From Bacteroidota bacterium (lineage in GTDB: Bacteria > Bacteroidota > JABWAT01): a stretch of DNA of 64,000 nt. How positions within the stretch are numbered: the stretch's first letter is position 1; each line of letters starts with the position of its first letter. The notes below the pieces were generated by a model, which had not been told where the DNA came from, ran no database searches, and worked only from the letters and a program-made list of their open reading frames with translations. A program made the translations under genes and the position numbers. Positions 1 to 8,846 of the stretch are shown here, one piece after another. The stretch spans positions 1 through 64,000 of the forward strand of contig JABWAT010000006.1 of assembly GCA_013360915.1 (NCBI GenBank), in the 5' to 3' direction.

Positions 1-99
1 CTGATCACCACCGTGGCCATGGAAGAAGGTCTTCGCTTCGCTATCCGCGAAGGCGGACGTACCGTGGGTGCTGGTGTCGTTGGTAAGATTATTGAATAA
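1..99 (+). CDS. tuf: Elongation factor Tu, C-terminal fragment
   Basis: The first 33 codons read in frame to a TAA and end in [20 protein letters not shown], the classic C-terminus of EF-Tu, the GTPase that brings aminoacyl-tRNA to the ribosome. The gene is cut by the window start, so only the end of the third beta-barrel domain is visible. The stop lies 11 bases before rpsJ, so the str and S10 operons are continuous here, as in many bacteria. Confidence 0.97.
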   Translation: MITTVAMEEGLRFAIREGGRTVGAGVVGKIIE

Positions 100-110
100 G
101 AGGCTGTAAG

Positions 111-419
111 ATGTCAACCCAGAAAATCCGTATTAAATTAAAATCTTACGATCACAATCTGATTGATAAGTCCGCAAAACGGATTATTCAAACAGCCAAG
201 TCGACTGGTGCCGTCATTTCCGGGCCTGTTCCGCTGCCGACCAAACGGGCTCTCTATACCGTACTCCGGTCTCCGCACGTCGACAAAAAGTCCCGGGAGC
301 AGTTCGAAACGCGTAGCCATAAGCGAATCATTGACATTCTGAACCCAACCAGCAAGACGATTGATCAGCTTTTGAAAATCGAGTTGCCCGCTGGTGTGGA
401 TGTTGAGATCAAATCTTAA
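111..419 (+). CDS. rpsJ: 30S ribosomal protein S10
   Basis: The 102-residue product has the usual S10 length and carries [15 protein letters not shown] at the N-terminus and a GPVPLPT loop, both family hallmarks. S10 sits in the head of the small subunit; in E. coli it also acts with NusB in antitermination. It is the first gene of the S10 block, directly behind tuf, and a purine-rich stretch (AAGAGGC) precedes the ATG. Nothing unusual is seen. Confidence 0.98.
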   Translation: MSTQKIRIKLKSYDHNLIDKSAKRIIQTAKSTGAVISGPVPLPTKRALYTVLRSPHVDKKSREQFETRSHKRIIDILNPTSKTIDQLLKIELPAGVDVEIKS

Positions 420-438
420 AAGAAACAGGTAAGCCATC

Positions 439-1062
439 ATGTTAGGTTTAATTGGTAAAAAGGTCGGGATGACCAGCATTTTCGATGACAAGGGTCGTCA
501 GCAAAACTGCACCGTCCTCGAAGTGGGTCCATGTACGGTCGTTCAGGTGAAAACCGCCGAGAAGGATGGCTACAGTGCCATGCAACTTGGTTTCGGTAAG
601 AGAAAAGAAAAGAACATGACCAAGCCGGTTCTCGGACATTTTAAAAAGGCCGGTGTTCCCTCCAATGCGGTTCTCGGTGAGTTCCGTGTGGATGATCCTT
701 CACCGGTTGGTACCGTTCTGAATGTTGATATTTTTCAGACCGGTGAATTGGTCGATGTCATCGGAACATCCAAGGGTCGTGGTTTTCAGGGTGTGGTTAA
801 ACGGCATGGCTTTGGCGGTGTCGGTTCCCGTTCCCATGGTCAGCATGACCGCGAACGCGCACCTGGTTCCGTCGGATCCTCATCGTATCCCTCTCGCGTG
901 TTCAAGGGTTTGAAAATGGCCGGTCAGACCGGTGATGCCCGGGTGACCAGCAAAAACCTGCAGGTCATTAAAGTGATGCCTGAATCAAACCTGATTCTGG
1001 TTCGTGGTGCTGTTCCCGGTGCAAACAACGGCATCGTACAGATTATTAAACAATCCAAATAA
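439..1062 (+). CDS. rplC: 50S ribosomal protein L3
   Basis: At 207 residues this is a standard L3. It begins MLGLIGKKVGMTSIFD and has the conserved central loop GRGFQGVVKRHGF plus a GSRSHGQ segment that reaches toward the peptidyl transferase centre. L3 is an early assembly protein of the large subunit. It lies 19 bases after rpsJ and 17 bases before rplD. Confidence 0.98.
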   Translation: MLGLIGKKVGMTSIFDDKGRQQNCTVLEVGPCTVVQVKTAEKDGYSAMQLGFGKRKEKNMTKPVLGHFKKAGVPSNAVLGEFRVDDPSPVGTVLNVDIFQTGELVDVIGTSKGRGFQGVVKRHGFGGVGSRSHGQHDRERAPGSVGSSSYPSRVFKGLKMAGQTGDARVTSKNLQVIKVMPESNLILVRGAVPGANNGIVQIIKQSK

Positions 1063-1079
1063 CCTAATTGGTCCGATCA

Positions 1080-1706
1080 ATGGAATTGACAGTTTTAAAA
1101 ACAGACGGAAGCAAGACTGCTCGGACAGTAACCCTGCCCGATTCAATCTTCGGTATCGTTCCAAGTGAGCATGCTGTTTATATGGACGTACGCTCCATCA
1201 GAGACAACAGTCATCTTGGACTGCACAAAGTAAAAGCACGCAGCGAAGTACGTGGTGGCGGTAAGAAGCCATGGCGTCAAAAAGGACGGGGTGGTGCCCG
1301 TGCCGGTACCATCAGGTCCGGTGTGTGGGTAGGCGGAGGTTCCATTTTTGGACCCGTGCCTCATGATTATTACACGGGGATCAACAAAAAGGTGAAACGG
1401 CTGGCCCAGAAATCAGCCCTGACTGCCAAAGCAGCCGGAAATGCTGTGGTGGTGGTTGAGGATTTCACATTCGAGAAACCGAAAACCCGCAGCATGGTAT
1501 CAGTGATGAACAAGCTGTCTGGCGGTGACAAGAAAGTGCTCTTGCTGACCGGCTCCACCGATAAAAATGTGTACCTCTCTGGACGGAACCTGCAGAAAGT
1601 CACAGTAAAGTCGGTTGAAGATTTTTCAACCTATGATATTGTGAATGCAGATGTGCTCGTTCTTCAGGAAAAGGCCTTAAGTGGATTGGAAAGGTTGGCA
1701 AAGTAA
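1080..1706 (+). CDS. rplD: 50S ribosomal protein L4
   Basis: The product (208 residues from the chosen ATG) has the L4 extended loop with GGGKKPWRQKGRGGARAG at about residues 60-80, which lines the exit tunnel. The frame is open upstream to a TTG at 1068, but the ATG at 1080 (MELTVLKTDG) matches where L4 proteins normally start. In E. coli L4 represses its own operon; no such site could be identified here. Its stop is separated from rplW by one base. Confidence 0.96.
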   Translation: MELTVLKTDGSKTARTVTLPDSIFGIVPSEHAVYMDVRSIRDNSHLGLHKVKARSEVRGGGKKPWRQKGRGGARAGTIRSGVWVGGGSIFGPVPHDYYTGINKKVKRLAQKSALTAKAAGNAVVVVEDFTFEKPKTRSMVSVMNKLSGGDKKVLLLTGSTDKNVYLSGRNLQKVTVKSVEDFSTYDIVNADVLVLQEKALSGLERLAK

Positions 1707-1707
1707 C

Positions 1708-2004
1708 ATGACCGCAGATGTATTGGTAAAACCGCTGCTGACTGAAAAGCTCACCGCCCTTCAGGAAAAGGAAAACAAGTATGCTTTCCAGGTGACCCGG
1801 TCGGCAAACAAAATTGAAATCAAAAAGGCTGTTGAAGCCCGCTATGGTGTGAATGTGATTGCTGTGAATACTTCTCTCAAAGAAGGAAAACGTAAAGTAC
1901 AGTATACCAAAAGAGGCTTAATGGTTGGAAAACGTGATGATGTCAAAAAGGCAGTCGTTACGTTAAAGTCGGGCGAAGTGATCGATTTCCTTAAAAACGC
2001 TTGA
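1708..2004 (+). CDS. rplW: 50S ribosomal protein L23
   Basis: A 98-residue L23 starting MTADVLVKPLLTEK. It has the internal RSANKIEIKKAVE segment and a C-terminal strand typical of the family. L23 sits at the tunnel exit and docks trigger factor and SRP. The longer open frame starting at 1681 lies inside rplD and is rejected. The last codons and stop overlap the -33 element of a putative promoter (2001-2031), and an unusually long gap follows before rplB. Confidence 0.96.
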   Translation: MTADVLVKPLLTEKLTALQEKENKYAFQVTRSANKIEIKKAVEARYGVNVIAVNTSLKEGKRKVQYTKRGLMVGKRDDVKKAVVTLKSGEVIDFLKNA

Positions 2005-2031
2005 CAAAAAGTTAGGTCTAACATACCTTTG
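2001..2031 (+). promoter_or_regulatory. Putative Bacteroidetes-type promoter ahead of rplB
   Basis: TTG at 2001-2003 is followed after exactly 20 bases by TACCTTTG at 2024-2031. This matches the TTG-N19-21-TAnnTTTG consensus of the primary sigma factor in Bacteroidetes at every defined position. The upstream element overlaps the rplW stop codon. A sigma-70 reading (TTGACA, 17 bases, TACCTT) would share the same position. Transcription would start near 2037, leaving a leader of about 120 bases before rplB. Confidence 0.65.
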
Positions 2032-2032
2032 T

Positions 2033-2121
2033 AGCTCTTCAAAAAAAAGAGCTTGTTCGCTGAAAATTCAATCGCAGTTCCAGGACAAAGCAGCAACCCC
2101 TGCGCAACCTATCTGGACTGC
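2033..2121 (+). promoter_or_regulatory. Structured leader region upstream of rplB
   Basis: Three helices can be drawn in the rplW-rplB gap. AGCTCTT (2033-2039) pairs with AAGAGCT (2047-2053). GCAGTTCCAG (2074-2083) pairs with CTGGACTGC (2113-2121), nine base pairs with one bulged T at 2079. GCAG (2090-2093) pairs with CTGC (2100-2103) inside the second helix. This resembles ribosomal protein autoregulatory leaders in layout, but no known family was recognised. Binding by L2 or another r-protein is inference. Confidence 0.45.
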
Positions 2122-2155
2122 ACACAATAGCAGAAAGTATTTGCTGGAGTTCTGA

Positions 2156-2980
2156 ATGGCTATTAAAAGTTTCAGGCCGGTGACTCCGTCGCTTCGTTTT
2201 AAAAACGTTGCTACGTTCGATGAAGTCACAACAGACAAGCCGGAAAAATCGTTGCTGGTTCCCAAAAAGAGAACTGGCGGACGGAATAATACCGGTCATA
2301 CCACTTCCCGGTTCATGGGGGGCGGCCATAAACAACATTATCGTGTTATTGATTTTAAACGGAACAAGACCGGAATTGTTGCCACTGTTGCAACAATTGA
2401 GTATGACCCTAATCGGTCGGCCCGTATCGCGCTTCTGAATTATGCTGATGGCGAAAAGCGGTATATTCTTGCTCCGGATGGTCTTAAAGTCGGTGAAAAG
2501 CTGCTGAGCGGCGAATCGGCTGAAATCAAGAACGGAAACGCACTTCCTCTTAAAAACATCCCTCTCGGTACCATGGTTCACAACATCGAGTTGCGTCCTG
2601 GTAAAGGTGGCCAGATGGCACGCAGTGCCGGGACATCTGCCCAGCTGGCAGCTAAGGAAGGCGATTATGCCACCCTGAAGCTTCCTTCCGGTGAGATGCG
2701 GATGGTAAGAATCGAATGCATGGCTACCATCGGTGTGGTCAGTAATCCCGATCATTTCAACATTTCCCTTGGTAAGGCTGGTCGTTCCCGCTGGCTGGGT
2801 AAGCGTCCGCATGTTCGCGGTGTCGCCATGAACCCTGTTGATCACCCAATGGGTGGTGGTGAAGGAAAAACATCGGGTGGTGGACATCCTGTTTCTCCAT
2901 GGGGACAAAAGGCGAAGGGCCTCAAGACCCGCAAGCGGAAAAATCAATCCAATCAGTACATTGTCAGAAGACGTAAATAA
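2156..2980 (+). CDS. rplB: 50S ribosomal protein L2
   Basis: A 274-residue L2 of normal length. It shows [19 protein letters not shown] near the N-terminus and the C-terminal [17 protein letters not shown] segment with the conserved histidine near the peptidyl transferase centre. GGAG stands 8 bases before the ATG. Unlike the other genes of the block it is preceded by a 151-base gap holding a candidate promoter and structured leader, so it may head its own transcript. Confidence 0.98.
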   Translation: MAIKSFRPVTPSLRFKNVATFDEVTTDKPEKSLLVPKKRTGGRNNTGHTTSRFMGGGHKQHYRVIDFKRNKTGIVATVATIEYDPNRSARIALLNYADGEKRYILAPDGLKVGEKLLSGESAEIKNGNALPLKNIPLGTMVHNIELRPGKGGQMARSAGTSAQLAAKEGDYATLKLPSGEMRMVRIECMATIGVVSNPDHFNISLGKAGRSRWLGKRPHVRGVAMNPVDHPMGGGEGKTSGGGHPVSPWGQKAKGLKTRKRKNQSNQYIVRRRK

Positions 2981-2994
2981 GGCGGGTTGAGTCT

Positions 2995-3258
2995 ATGTCA
3001 CGTTCAATTAAAAAAGGCCCGTTCATCGAGGCTAAATTGATGAAAAAGGTCGCCGACATGAATGCTTCCGGCCAGAAAAAGGTGATCAAAACCTGGAGCC
3101 GTGCAAGTGTGATTGCTCCCGATTTTGTCGGTCATACCTTCGCAGTCCATAATGGAAATAAATTTATTCCGGTATATGTTTCTGAAAACATGGTTGGGCA
3201 TAAGCTGGGCGAATTTGCCCCCACCCGTACCTTCAGAAGCCATGCTGGTAATCGCTAA
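2995..3258 (+). CDS. rpsS: 30S ribosomal protein S19
   Basis: The 87-residue product begins [18 protein letters not shown] and ends in the [12 protein letters not shown] motif of S19, a small-subunit head protein that pairs with S13 near the A site. Length is normal. It lies 14 bases after rplB and 17 bases before rplV in conserved S10-operon order. Confidence 0.98.
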   Translation: MSRSIKKGPFIEAKLMKKVADMNASGQKKVIKTWSRASVIAPDFVGHTFAVHNGNKFIPVYVSENMVGHKLGEFAPTRTFRSHAGNR

Positions 3259-3275
3259 TCCGGGATCAGCAGACT

Positions 3276-3620
3276 ATGGAAGCTAAAGCAATAACCAGAA
3301 ATATCGGCAGTTCGCCACGTAAAATGCGGTTGGTGATTGATCAGATCCGTGGAAAACGGGTCGATGAAGCACTGAACCTGCTTCACTTTAATCCAAAGCA
3401 TGGTGCTACTGTTGTTGAAAAAACCCTTCGCTCGGCCATTTCAAATTTTGTGAATAAGGCAGAGGGAGGACGTGTGGAAACCGAGGGCCTGATTGTTACC
3501 ACCGCTGTTGTGGATGCAGGCTCCATGGTAAAACGTGTTCAGCCGGCCCCTCAGGGTCGCGCCTATCGTAAGCGGAAACGCTCAAACCATGTCACTATCA
3601 TTGTCTCTGATTTAAAATAA
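3276..3620 (+). CDS. rplV: 50S ribosomal protein L22
   Basis: A 114-residue L22 with the N-terminal SSPRKMRLVIDQIRG segment and the C-terminal hairpin region PAPQGRAYRKRKRSNH, which extends into the exit tunnel and is the usual site of macrolide-resistance changes. Gene order rpsS-rplV-rpsC is conserved. Confidence 0.98.
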   Translation: MEAKAITRNIGSSPRKMRLVIDQIRGKRVDEALNLLHFNPKHGATVVEKTLRSAISNFVNKAEGGRVETEGLIVTTAVVDAGSMVKRVQPAPQGRAYRKRKRSNHVTIIVSDLK

Positions 3621-3632
3621 GGAAAACCGGCT

Positions 3633-4274
3633 TTGGGTCAGAAAACGAATACCGTCGGAATCAGATTGGGAATCACCAGCAACTGGGAATCCCAATGGTA
3701 TGATGAAAAAGAATTTGCTGATAAGCTTCAGGAAGATGAGCGGATCCGGAAATATGTGAGAACCCGCCTTAAAAAAGCAGGGATCGCCCGTATCCAGATC
3801 GAGCGGACAGCGAAACGGATTGCGCTCACAATCAATACATCCAAGCCGGGTGTCGTGATTGGCAAGCAGGGTGCTGAAGTTGATAAGCTGAAAGAAGAAG
3901 TTAAAAAACTGACTGGCAAGGAAGTTAATATTTCCATCAACGAGATTAAGCGCCCCGAACTGGATGCCACTCTGGTTGCTGACAACATTGCTGCTCAGCT
4001 CGAAAACCGCGTTGCTTTCCGTCGCGCCATGAAGATGTCGATCAGCTCGACCATGCGAATGGGAGCTGAAGGAATCCGGATTATCTGCTCCGGGCGGTTA
4101 GGTGGTGCTGAAATGGCCCGTACCGAACAGTACAAAGAAGGTCGCATTCCGCTTCACACACTCCGGGCTGATATTGATTATGCACGCTCGACTGCCTTCA
4201 CCATTTACGGAGCGATCGGAGTGAAGGTGTGGATTTGTAAGGGCGAAGTCATTGGATCGCGGCAGGACCGCTGA
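3633..4274 (+). CDS. rpsC: 30S ribosomal protein S3 (TTG start)
   Basis: The 213-residue S3 starts with a TTG codon giving [13 protein letters not shown], the invariant S3 N-terminus, so the rare start is secure; AAGGAAAA lies just upstream. A KH-type RNA-binding segment ([17 protein letters not shown]) lies near residues 70-85. The C-terminal domain has [12 protein letters not shown], characteristic of S3. S3 contributes to the mRNA entry channel. The tail is short after the GEVIGSR segment. Confidence 0.97.
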   Translation: MGQKTNTVGIRLGITSNWESQWYDEKEFADKLQEDERIRKYVRTRLKKAGIARIQIERTAKRIALTINTSKPGVVIGKQGAEVDKLKEEVKKLTGKEVNISINEIKRPELDATLVADNIAAQLENRVAFRRAMKMSISSTMRMGAEGIRIICSGRLGGAEMARTEQYKEGRIPLHTLRADIDYARSTAFTIYGAIGVKVWICKGEVIGSRQDR

Positions 4275-4294
4275 TAGTATAGAGGATTACTCCC

Positions 4295-4729
4295 ATGTTA
4301 TTACCAAAACGGGTTAAATACAGAAAAACAATGCGGGGAAAACTCAAAGGAGTTGAAACCCGCGGAACAGAAATTGCCTTTGGTTCCTTTGGTGTGAAGG
4401 CCGTGGAAACCGGTTGGATCACAGCTCGTCAGATTGAAGCTGCACGGGTTGCCATGACGCGTAAGATGAAGCGGGATGGAAAAGTCTGGATAAAAATCTT
4501 CCCCGAAAAACCCGTCACCAAAAAACCAGCCGAAGTACGGATGGGTTCCGGTAAAGGTGCACCAGAATTCTGGGTTGCCACCATCCGTCCTGGTCGTATT
4601 CTGTTCGAAATCGATGGCGTCAGCGAAGAGCTGGCCCGGGAAGCCCTTGCTCTTGCAATGGCCAAGTTGCCCCTCAAGACCAAGTTTGTTGTCCGTCCAG
4701 ACTACGTTGAAGCAGTGGAGACTAAGTAA
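4295..4729 (+). CDS. rplP: 50S ribosomal protein L16
   Basis: A 144-residue L16 beginning [16 protein letters not shown]. It contains the [19 protein letters not shown] segment near residue 80, the loop close to the peptidyl transferase and A-site tRNA. Length and position between rpsC and rpmC are standard. Confidence 0.98.
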   Translation: MLLPKRVKYRKTMRGKLKGVETRGTEIAFGSFGVKAVETGWITARQIEAARVAMTRKMKRDGKVWIKIFPEKPVTKKPAEVRMGSGKGAPEFWVATIRPGRILFEIDGVSEELAREALALAMAKLPLKTKFVVRPDYVEAVETK

Positions 4730-4731
4730 TA

Positions 4732-4923
4732 ATGAAACTTCACGAATTAAAAAAACTGACCGATACCGATCTGAAAGCCCAGCTCTCGGATGCTGAGGGA
4801 CAATTGCGGGAATTGAAATTCCATAAAACCATTACCCCTCTCGAGAATCCTCTTCGAATGAGGAATCTCCGTCGGGAAATTGCACGCATCAAAACGCTGC
4901 TGAATGAACGTCAAGCCAGGTAA
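4732..4923 (+). CDS. rpmC: 50S ribosomal protein L29
   Basis: A 63-residue, highly charged helical protein starting MKLHELKKLTDTDL and containing NPLRMRNLRREIARIKT, the L29 signature. L29 packs beside L23 at the tunnel exit. The ATG follows the rplP TAA by two bases, so translation is probably coupled. Confidence 0.97.
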   Translation: MKLHELKKLTDTDLKAQLSDAEGQLRELKFHKTITPLENPLRMRNLRREIARIKTLLNERQAR

Positions 4924-4935
4924 CGGAACACTATT

Positions 4936-5193
4936 ATGATCGAAAGAAATAACCGTAAAGAGCGGACAGGTAAAGTCATCAGCAATAAAATGCAAAAATC
5001 GGTGACAGTTGCTATCGAACGCAGGGTAAAACACCCGATCTATGGCAAATATTATTACAAGACCACCAAGTTGATGGCCCATGATGAGAACAATGAGGCT
5101 ACCATTGGTGATGTGGTTCGGATTGTAGAAACACGCCCGCTGAGCAAGAATAAGCGGTGGCGGTTGGTCGAAATAATTGAAAAAGCAAAATAA
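4936..5193 (+). CDS. rpsQ: 30S ribosomal protein S17
   Basis: An 85-residue OB-fold protein with the S17 hallmarks [20 protein letters not shown] and an [16 protein letters not shown]-terminal segment. It binds 16S rRNA helix 11 early in assembly. Standard position between rpmC and rplN. Confidence 0.97.
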   Translation: MIERNNRKERTGKVISNKMQKSVTVAIERRVKHPIYGKYYYKTTKLMAHDENNEATIGDVVRIVETRPLSKNKRWRLVEIIEKAK

Positions 5194-5211
5194 CTACGTT
5201 TTGAGGGTGTC

Positions 5212-5580
5212 ATGATCCAGGAAGAAACCAATCTGGCCGTGGCGGATAACAGCGGCGCCAAGAAAGTCCAGTGCATTCGTGTATTGGGTGGAAGTGACCG
5301 TCGTTATGCGGCTGTCGGTGATCTGATTGTTGTTTCCGTCAAATCGGCTATCCCCGGTGGTACGGTAAAAAAGGGCGATGTAAGTAAAGCTGTAATCGTT
5401 CGCACAAAAAAGGAGTTCCGGCGTAAGGATGGATCTTACATCCGGTTCGACGAGAACGCTGCAGTTTTGATCAATAATCAAAACGAACCCCGCGGAACCC
5501 GGATTTTTGGTCCGGTGGCCCGTGAACTCCGAGAGAAGCAATTCATGAAAATTGTTTCGCTTGCTCCGGAAGTAATCTGA
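5212..5580 (+). CDS. rplN: 50S ribosomal protein L14
   Basis: A 122-residue L14 with the N-terminal [19 protein letters not shown] segment and the [11 protein letters not shown] motif near the C-terminus. L14 forms an intersubunit bridge and the docking site of silencing factor RsfS. Gene order and length are canonical. Confidence 0.98.
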   Translation: MIQEETNLAVADNSGAKKVQCIRVLGGSDRRYAAVGDLIVVSVKSAIPGGTVKKGDVSKAVIVRTKKEFRRKDGSYIRFDENAAVLINNQNEPRGTRIFGPVARELREKQFMKIVSLAPEVI

Positions 5581-5594
5581 AGGAAAAGCAGAGT

Positions 5595-5948
5595 ATGATT
5601 GCAAAGCTCCATGTAAAAAAGAACGATATCGTTAAAATTCTATCCGGGGATAATAAAGACCGGAGAGATAAAAAATCGATCGGAAAAGTTTTGAAGGTGT
5701 TTCCCGAAAAATCCACTGCGATTGTGGAGGGAATTAACCTGCAGACACGGCATACCAAACCAAATGCAACTTACCCTCAGGGTGGGCGGATTACCAAAGA
5801 AGCCCCGGTTCATGTTTCAAAACTGATGGTGGTTTGTCCGAAATGCGGTGCTTCAACCCGTATCGGTCATAAAATGGTTAAAGAAGAGAATACCGGAAAA
5901 CTGAAAAGCCACAGGGCTTGCAAAAAATGCGGGGAAGTGATCGACTGA
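5595..5948 (+). CDS. rplX: 50S ribosomal protein L24
   Basis: A 117-residue L24 with an N-terminal KOW segment ([19 protein letters not shown]) and a C-terminal CPKC...CKKC pair around residues 80-113, so this copy keeps the zinc-ribbon-like tail. L24 starts 50S assembly. Its TGA shares one base with the rplE ATG at 5948, indicating translational coupling. Confidence 0.97.
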   Translation: MIAKLHVKKNDIVKILSGDNKDRRDKKSIGKVLKVFPEKSTAIVEGINLQTRHTKPNATYPQGGRITKEAPVHVSKLMVVCPKCGASTRIGHKMVKEENTGKLKSHRACKKCGEVID

Positions 5949-6514
5949 TGAGTACCCAGAGTAAACCACGTCTCGAAGAGACTTACAAGAAAAAGATTGT
6001 ACCTGAACTGGTTAAGAAAAACGGGTACAAGAATGTAATGGAAGTACCGAAAATTGAAAAAATTTCGGTCAACATGGGACTAGGTGCTGCCACACAGGAT
6101 GCGAAAATCATGGAAGGGGCACTGAAGGAACTTGGCATCATCACTGGTCAGAAACCAGTGTCAACTAAGGCCAAGAAATCCATCTCGAATTTTAAACTGC
6201 GTGAAAACATGCCGGTAGGTGCAAGAGTCACCCTCCGCGGCAGAATCATGTATGAGTTTCTTGATCGTCTCATCAATCTCGCCATGCCCCGGATCCGCGA
6301 CTTCCGTGGTGTTTCTGACAAAAGCTTCGATGGTTTCGGTAACTACACTTTCGGAGTAAAAGAGCAAATCATTTTCCCGGAAATCAACGTGGATCAGATT
6401 GATCGGGTAACAGGTATGGATATCACCATCGTTACCACCGCTAAGACAGATGCTGAAGCCTATGATCTGTTAAAGGCATTCGGATTTCCGTTCAGAAAAC
6501 GCTCAGAAAACTAA
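5948..6514 (+). CDS. rplE: 50S ribosomal protein L5
   Basis: The product (188 residues from the ATG at 5948) is L5, the 5S rRNA-binding protein of the central protuberance. [11 protein letters not shown] near residue 35, the [20 protein letters not shown] stretch and the C-terminal [16 protein letters not shown] are diagnostic. The open frame reaches back to 5918 inside rplX; the ATG that overlaps the rplX stop by one base is the natural start. Confidence 0.96.
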   Translation: MSTQSKPRLEETYKKKIVPELVKKNGYKNVMEVPKIEKISVNMGLGAATQDAKIMEGALKELGIITGQKPVSTKAKKSISNFKLRENMPVGARVTLRGRIMYEFLDRLINLAMPRIRDFRGVSDKSFDGFGNYTFGVKEQIIFPEINVDQIDRVTGMDITIVTTAKTDAEAYDLLKAFGFPFRKRSEN

Positions 6515-6534
6515 GGTTCTGGAAGAGGTATCAA

Positions 6535-6720
6535 GTGGCAAAACGTTCGATGATTGTAAAAGCGGCCCGGAAGCAAAAATTCTCGACCCGGGAATACAAC
6601 CGTTGCAGAAACTGTGGTCGTCCCAGGGCTTTCCTAAGAGATTTCGGTATCTGCCGTATCTGTTTCCGGAATATGGCACTGGATGGAAAAATTCCTGGTG
6701 TAAAAAAGGCCAGCTGGTAA
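6535..6720 (+). CDS. rpsZ: 30S ribosomal protein S14, zinc-binding type Z (GTG start)
   Basis: A 61-residue short S14 with Cys24, Cys27, Cys40 and Cys43 forming the C-x2-C-x12-C-x2-C zinc site of the type Z form, and the family C-terminus [10 protein letters not shown]. It starts with GTG, as fixed by the invariant MAKRS start. It lies between rplE and rpsH as in all spc operons. Confidence 0.97.
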   Translation: MAKRSMIVKAARKQKFSTREYNRCRNCGRPRAFLRDFGICRICFRNMALDGKIPGVKKASW

Positions 6721-6744
6721 GCGCGAAAGTAGAGGACACAAATC

Positions 6745-7143
6745 ATGTCAATGTCTGATCCGATTTCAGATTTTCTTACACGAATCCGGAATGCCCAAAA
6801 GGCTCGTCACCGGTCGGTAGATATTCCAGCTTCAAAAATGAAGCAGGAAATCTCCCGGATCCTTTATGAAAAAGGATACATTTCGAAGTATATCACCATT
6901 CAGGATGGTAACCGGAAAACCCTCCGTCTTTTCCTCAAGTATGAAGGACGGAAAGCAGGTATCATTACCGGAATTAACCGGGTCAGCCGTCCTGGAATCC
7001 GTCGGTACACAGGAGTCGATTCGCTTCCTCGTGTCATGAACGGTCTTGGTATCGCCATATTAACCACATCGAAGGGAATTCTGACCGACAAGGAAGCAAA
7101 ATTGCAGAATGTCGGCGGCGAAGTTCTCTGTTATGTCTGGTAG
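6745..7143 (+). CDS. rpsH: 30S ribosomal protein S8
   Basis: A 132-residue S8 with SDPISDFLTRIRNAQ at the start and the C-terminal TSKGILTDKEA segment that contacts 16S rRNA. The second methionine (6751) is an alternative start two codons in. S8 is the autoregulator of the spc operon in E. coli; no equivalent site was identified here. Confidence 0.97.
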   Translation: MSMSDPISDFLTRIRNAQKARHRSVDIPASKMKQEISRILYEKGYISKYITIQDGNRKTLRLFLKYEGRKAGIITGINRVSRPGIRRYTGVDSLPRVMNGLGIAILTTSKGILTDKEAKLQNVGGEVLCYVW

Positions 7144-7153
7144 GAGTTGATTC

Positions 7154-7693
7154 ATGTCTCGTATAGGTAAAAAACCAGTTTCCCTTCCAAAGGGTGTGAC
7201 GGTAACCACCAAGGACCATGTTCTTGAAGTCAAGGGCAGCAAAGGAACCCTGACCATCCCTGTCGACCCTCAGATCGGAATTTCCATTGAAGGCAGTGAG
7301 GTCGTTTTTTCCCGCTCCACCGAGGAAAAGTCCATTAAAGCCAAACATGGTCTTTATCGCGCCCTGCTGCAAAATGCAGTGGTGGGTGTAACGGACGGAT
7401 ATTCGCGGAAACTGGACATCGTTGGTGTCGGTTACCGTGCCGAATTAAAAGGAAAGTACCTTTTTCTTGCAGTCGGCTACTCACATCCTGTTTACATCAA
7501 ATCTCCGGACCTGGTAAAGGTTGAGTGCCCAACTCCTACGCAGATTATCGTGTCGGGTATCGACAAACAATTGGTAGGACAGGTTGCTGCAAAAATCCGT
7601 CAGATCCGTCAGCCCGAGCCGTATAAGGGTAAGGGAATCAAGTATGAAAATGAAGTAATCCGCCGCAAGGCCGGTAAAACAGCTTCAAGGTAA
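7154..7693 (+). CDS. rplF: 50S ribosomal protein L6
   Basis: A 179-residue L6 starting MSRIGKKPVSLPKGV, with two related alpha/beta domains and the C-terminal QPEPYKGKGIKYENE motif that contacts the sarcin-ricin region. Length is normal. A small stem-loop (7700-7721) fills the 50-base gap to rplR. Confidence 0.98.
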   Translation: MSRIGKKPVSLPKGVTVTTKDHVLEVKGSKGTLTIPVDPQIGISIEGSEVVFSRSTEEKSIKAKHGLYRALLQNAVVGVTDGYSRKLDIVGVGYRAELKGKYLFLAVGYSHPVYIKSPDLVKVECPTPTQIIVSGIDKQLVGQVAAKIRQIRQPEPYKGKGIKYENEVIRRKAGKTASR

Positions 7694-7699
7694 TAAATT

Positions 7700-7721
7700 C
7701 TGAATGACAAGTACCATTCAG
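7700..7721 (+). other. Stem-loop in the rplF-rplR gap
   Basis: CTGAATG (7700-7706) and CATTCAG (7715-7721) form a perfect 7-bp stem with an 8-base loop. There is no T-tract, so it is not an intrinsic terminator. It may be an mRNA processing or stability site or an r-protein contact; the sequence does not decide. Confidence 0.4.
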
Positions 7722-7743
7722 GCAAGGTAAGGAAGCTCAGTTC

Positions 7744-8109
7744 ATGTCTAAGTTAACCAGAAGAGAACGTCGTGAACGCGTTAAAATAACCGTTCGCAAG
7801 AAAATTCGCGGAACATCCGAAAGACCCCGGTTGTGCGTATTCCGGAGCAATTCGAACATGTATGTTCAGATTATTGATGATCAATCCGGAAAGACATTGG
7901 TTTCAGCATCAAGTCTGACCAAGGATATGGTTCCTCAGGTCGCCGGTAAAAAGCCAATTGAAGTCAGTAAACTGGTTGGTCTGGCCATTGCCAAAAAGGC
8001 ATTGGAAGCCAACGTCAAATCAGTTGTTTTTGACCGTAACGGATTTCTCTATCATGGGCGCATCAAGGCTGTTGCCGATGGTGCCCGTGAAGGCGGACTT
8101 CAATTCTAA
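7744..8109 (+). CDS. rplR: 50S ribosomal protein L18
   Basis: A 121-residue L18 with [24 protein letters not shown] and the C-terminal [23 protein letters not shown] segment. L18 binds 5S rRNA together with L5. Order rplF-rplR-rpsE is conserved. Confidence 0.98.
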   Translation: MSKLTRRERRERVKITVRKKIRGTSERPRLCVFRSNSNMYVQIIDDQSGKTLVSASSLTKDMVPQVAGKKPIEVSKLVGLAIAKKALEANVKSVVFDRNGFLYHGRIKAVADGAREGGLQF

Positions 8110-8133
8110 TCACGTTTTTCAGGGAGAGTGATT

Positions 8134-8637
8134 TTGAAAAAGATTAAAGCAAACGAGTTAAATCTGAAAGATAAACTCGTTTACATTAACCGGGTAGCCA
8201 AGGTTGTCAAAGGTGGACGTCGGTTCAGTTTTACAGCCATCATTGTGGTCGGTGATGGAAACGGACACGTTGGCATTGGCCTCGGAAAGGCGAATGAAGT
8301 TACCGATGCAGTCGCTAAGGGTACCGAGGACGCAAAGAAAAACCTGGTGTATGTTTCCCTCTACAAGGGAACCATTCCTCATGAAGTGTTTGCAAAATTC
8401 GGAGCTGCAAAAGTACTGCTTAAACCGGCCACTCCCGGTACAGGACTTATTGCAGGTGGTGCGGTCCGCGCCGTGCTTGAAAGCGTAGGGGTTCAGGATA
8501 TTCTGACCAAATGCCTCGGCTCTTCCAACCCGCACAATGTCACTAAAGCTACTCTGACTGGTCTGATGTCACTTTCCGATCCTTCTGTTTTTGCTCGGAA
8601 ACGTGGTAAAACACTTAAAGAAGTTTTCGAAGGTTGA
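8134..8637 (+). CDS. rpsE: 30S ribosomal protein S5 (TTG start)
   Basis: S5 with the [18 protein letters not shown] double-stranded-RNA-binding segment and the [15 protein letters not shown] loop. The frame allows GTG at 8128 or TTG at 8134. The Shine-Dalgarno AGGGAG (8121-8126) lies seven bases before the TTG but only one base before the GTG, so TTG (MKKIKANEL, 167 residues) is preferred. S5 shapes the mRNA entry and helicase region and affects decoding accuracy. Confidence 0.95.
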   Translation: MKKIKANELNLKDKLVYINRVAKVVKGGRRFSFTAIIVVGDGNGHVGIGLGKANEVTDAVAKGTEDAKKNLVYVSLYKGTIPHEVFAKFGAAKVLLKPATPGTGLIAGGAVRAVLESVGVQDILTKCLGSSNPHNVTKATLTGLMSLSDPSVFARKRGKTLKEVFEG

Positions 8638-8642
8638 TGCTC

Positions 8643-8825
8643 ATGGCAAAAATTAAAATCACTCAGACAAAATCTGCCATTGATAAGCCAGTGGATCAAA
8701 AACGAACGATTGAGGCACTTGGCCTTGGCAGAACCAATTACTTTGTCGTGGTGGAAGACAATCCCGCCGTTCGCGGTATGATCAGAAAAGTCAGCCATCT
8801 GCTTAAAGTCGAAAACGCAGACTAA
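8643..8825 (+). CDS. rpmD: 50S ribosomal protein L30
   Basis: A 60-residue L30 starting [13 protein letters not shown]. It has the [11 protein letters not shown] core and a C-terminal [12 protein letters not shown], the normal bacterial short form. The frame extends to 8634, but the ATG at 8643 gives the standard N-terminus and lies five bases after the rpsE stop. Confidence 0.95.
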   Translation: MAKIKITQTKSAIDKPVDQKRTIEALGLGRTNYFVVVEDNPAVRGMIRKVSHLLKVENAD

Positions 8826-8846
8826 CCTTATTAAACGGATTTACTC

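Noticed and set aside
138-491. Open frames on the minus strand across the ribosomal cluster
   Set aside because: They are antisense to clearly recognised ribosomal proteins, have no family resemblance and no ribosome binding sites.
2039-2947. 302-codon minus-strand frame across the rplB region
   Set aside because: It lies opposite rplB, which is certain, and its translation has no recognisable domain.
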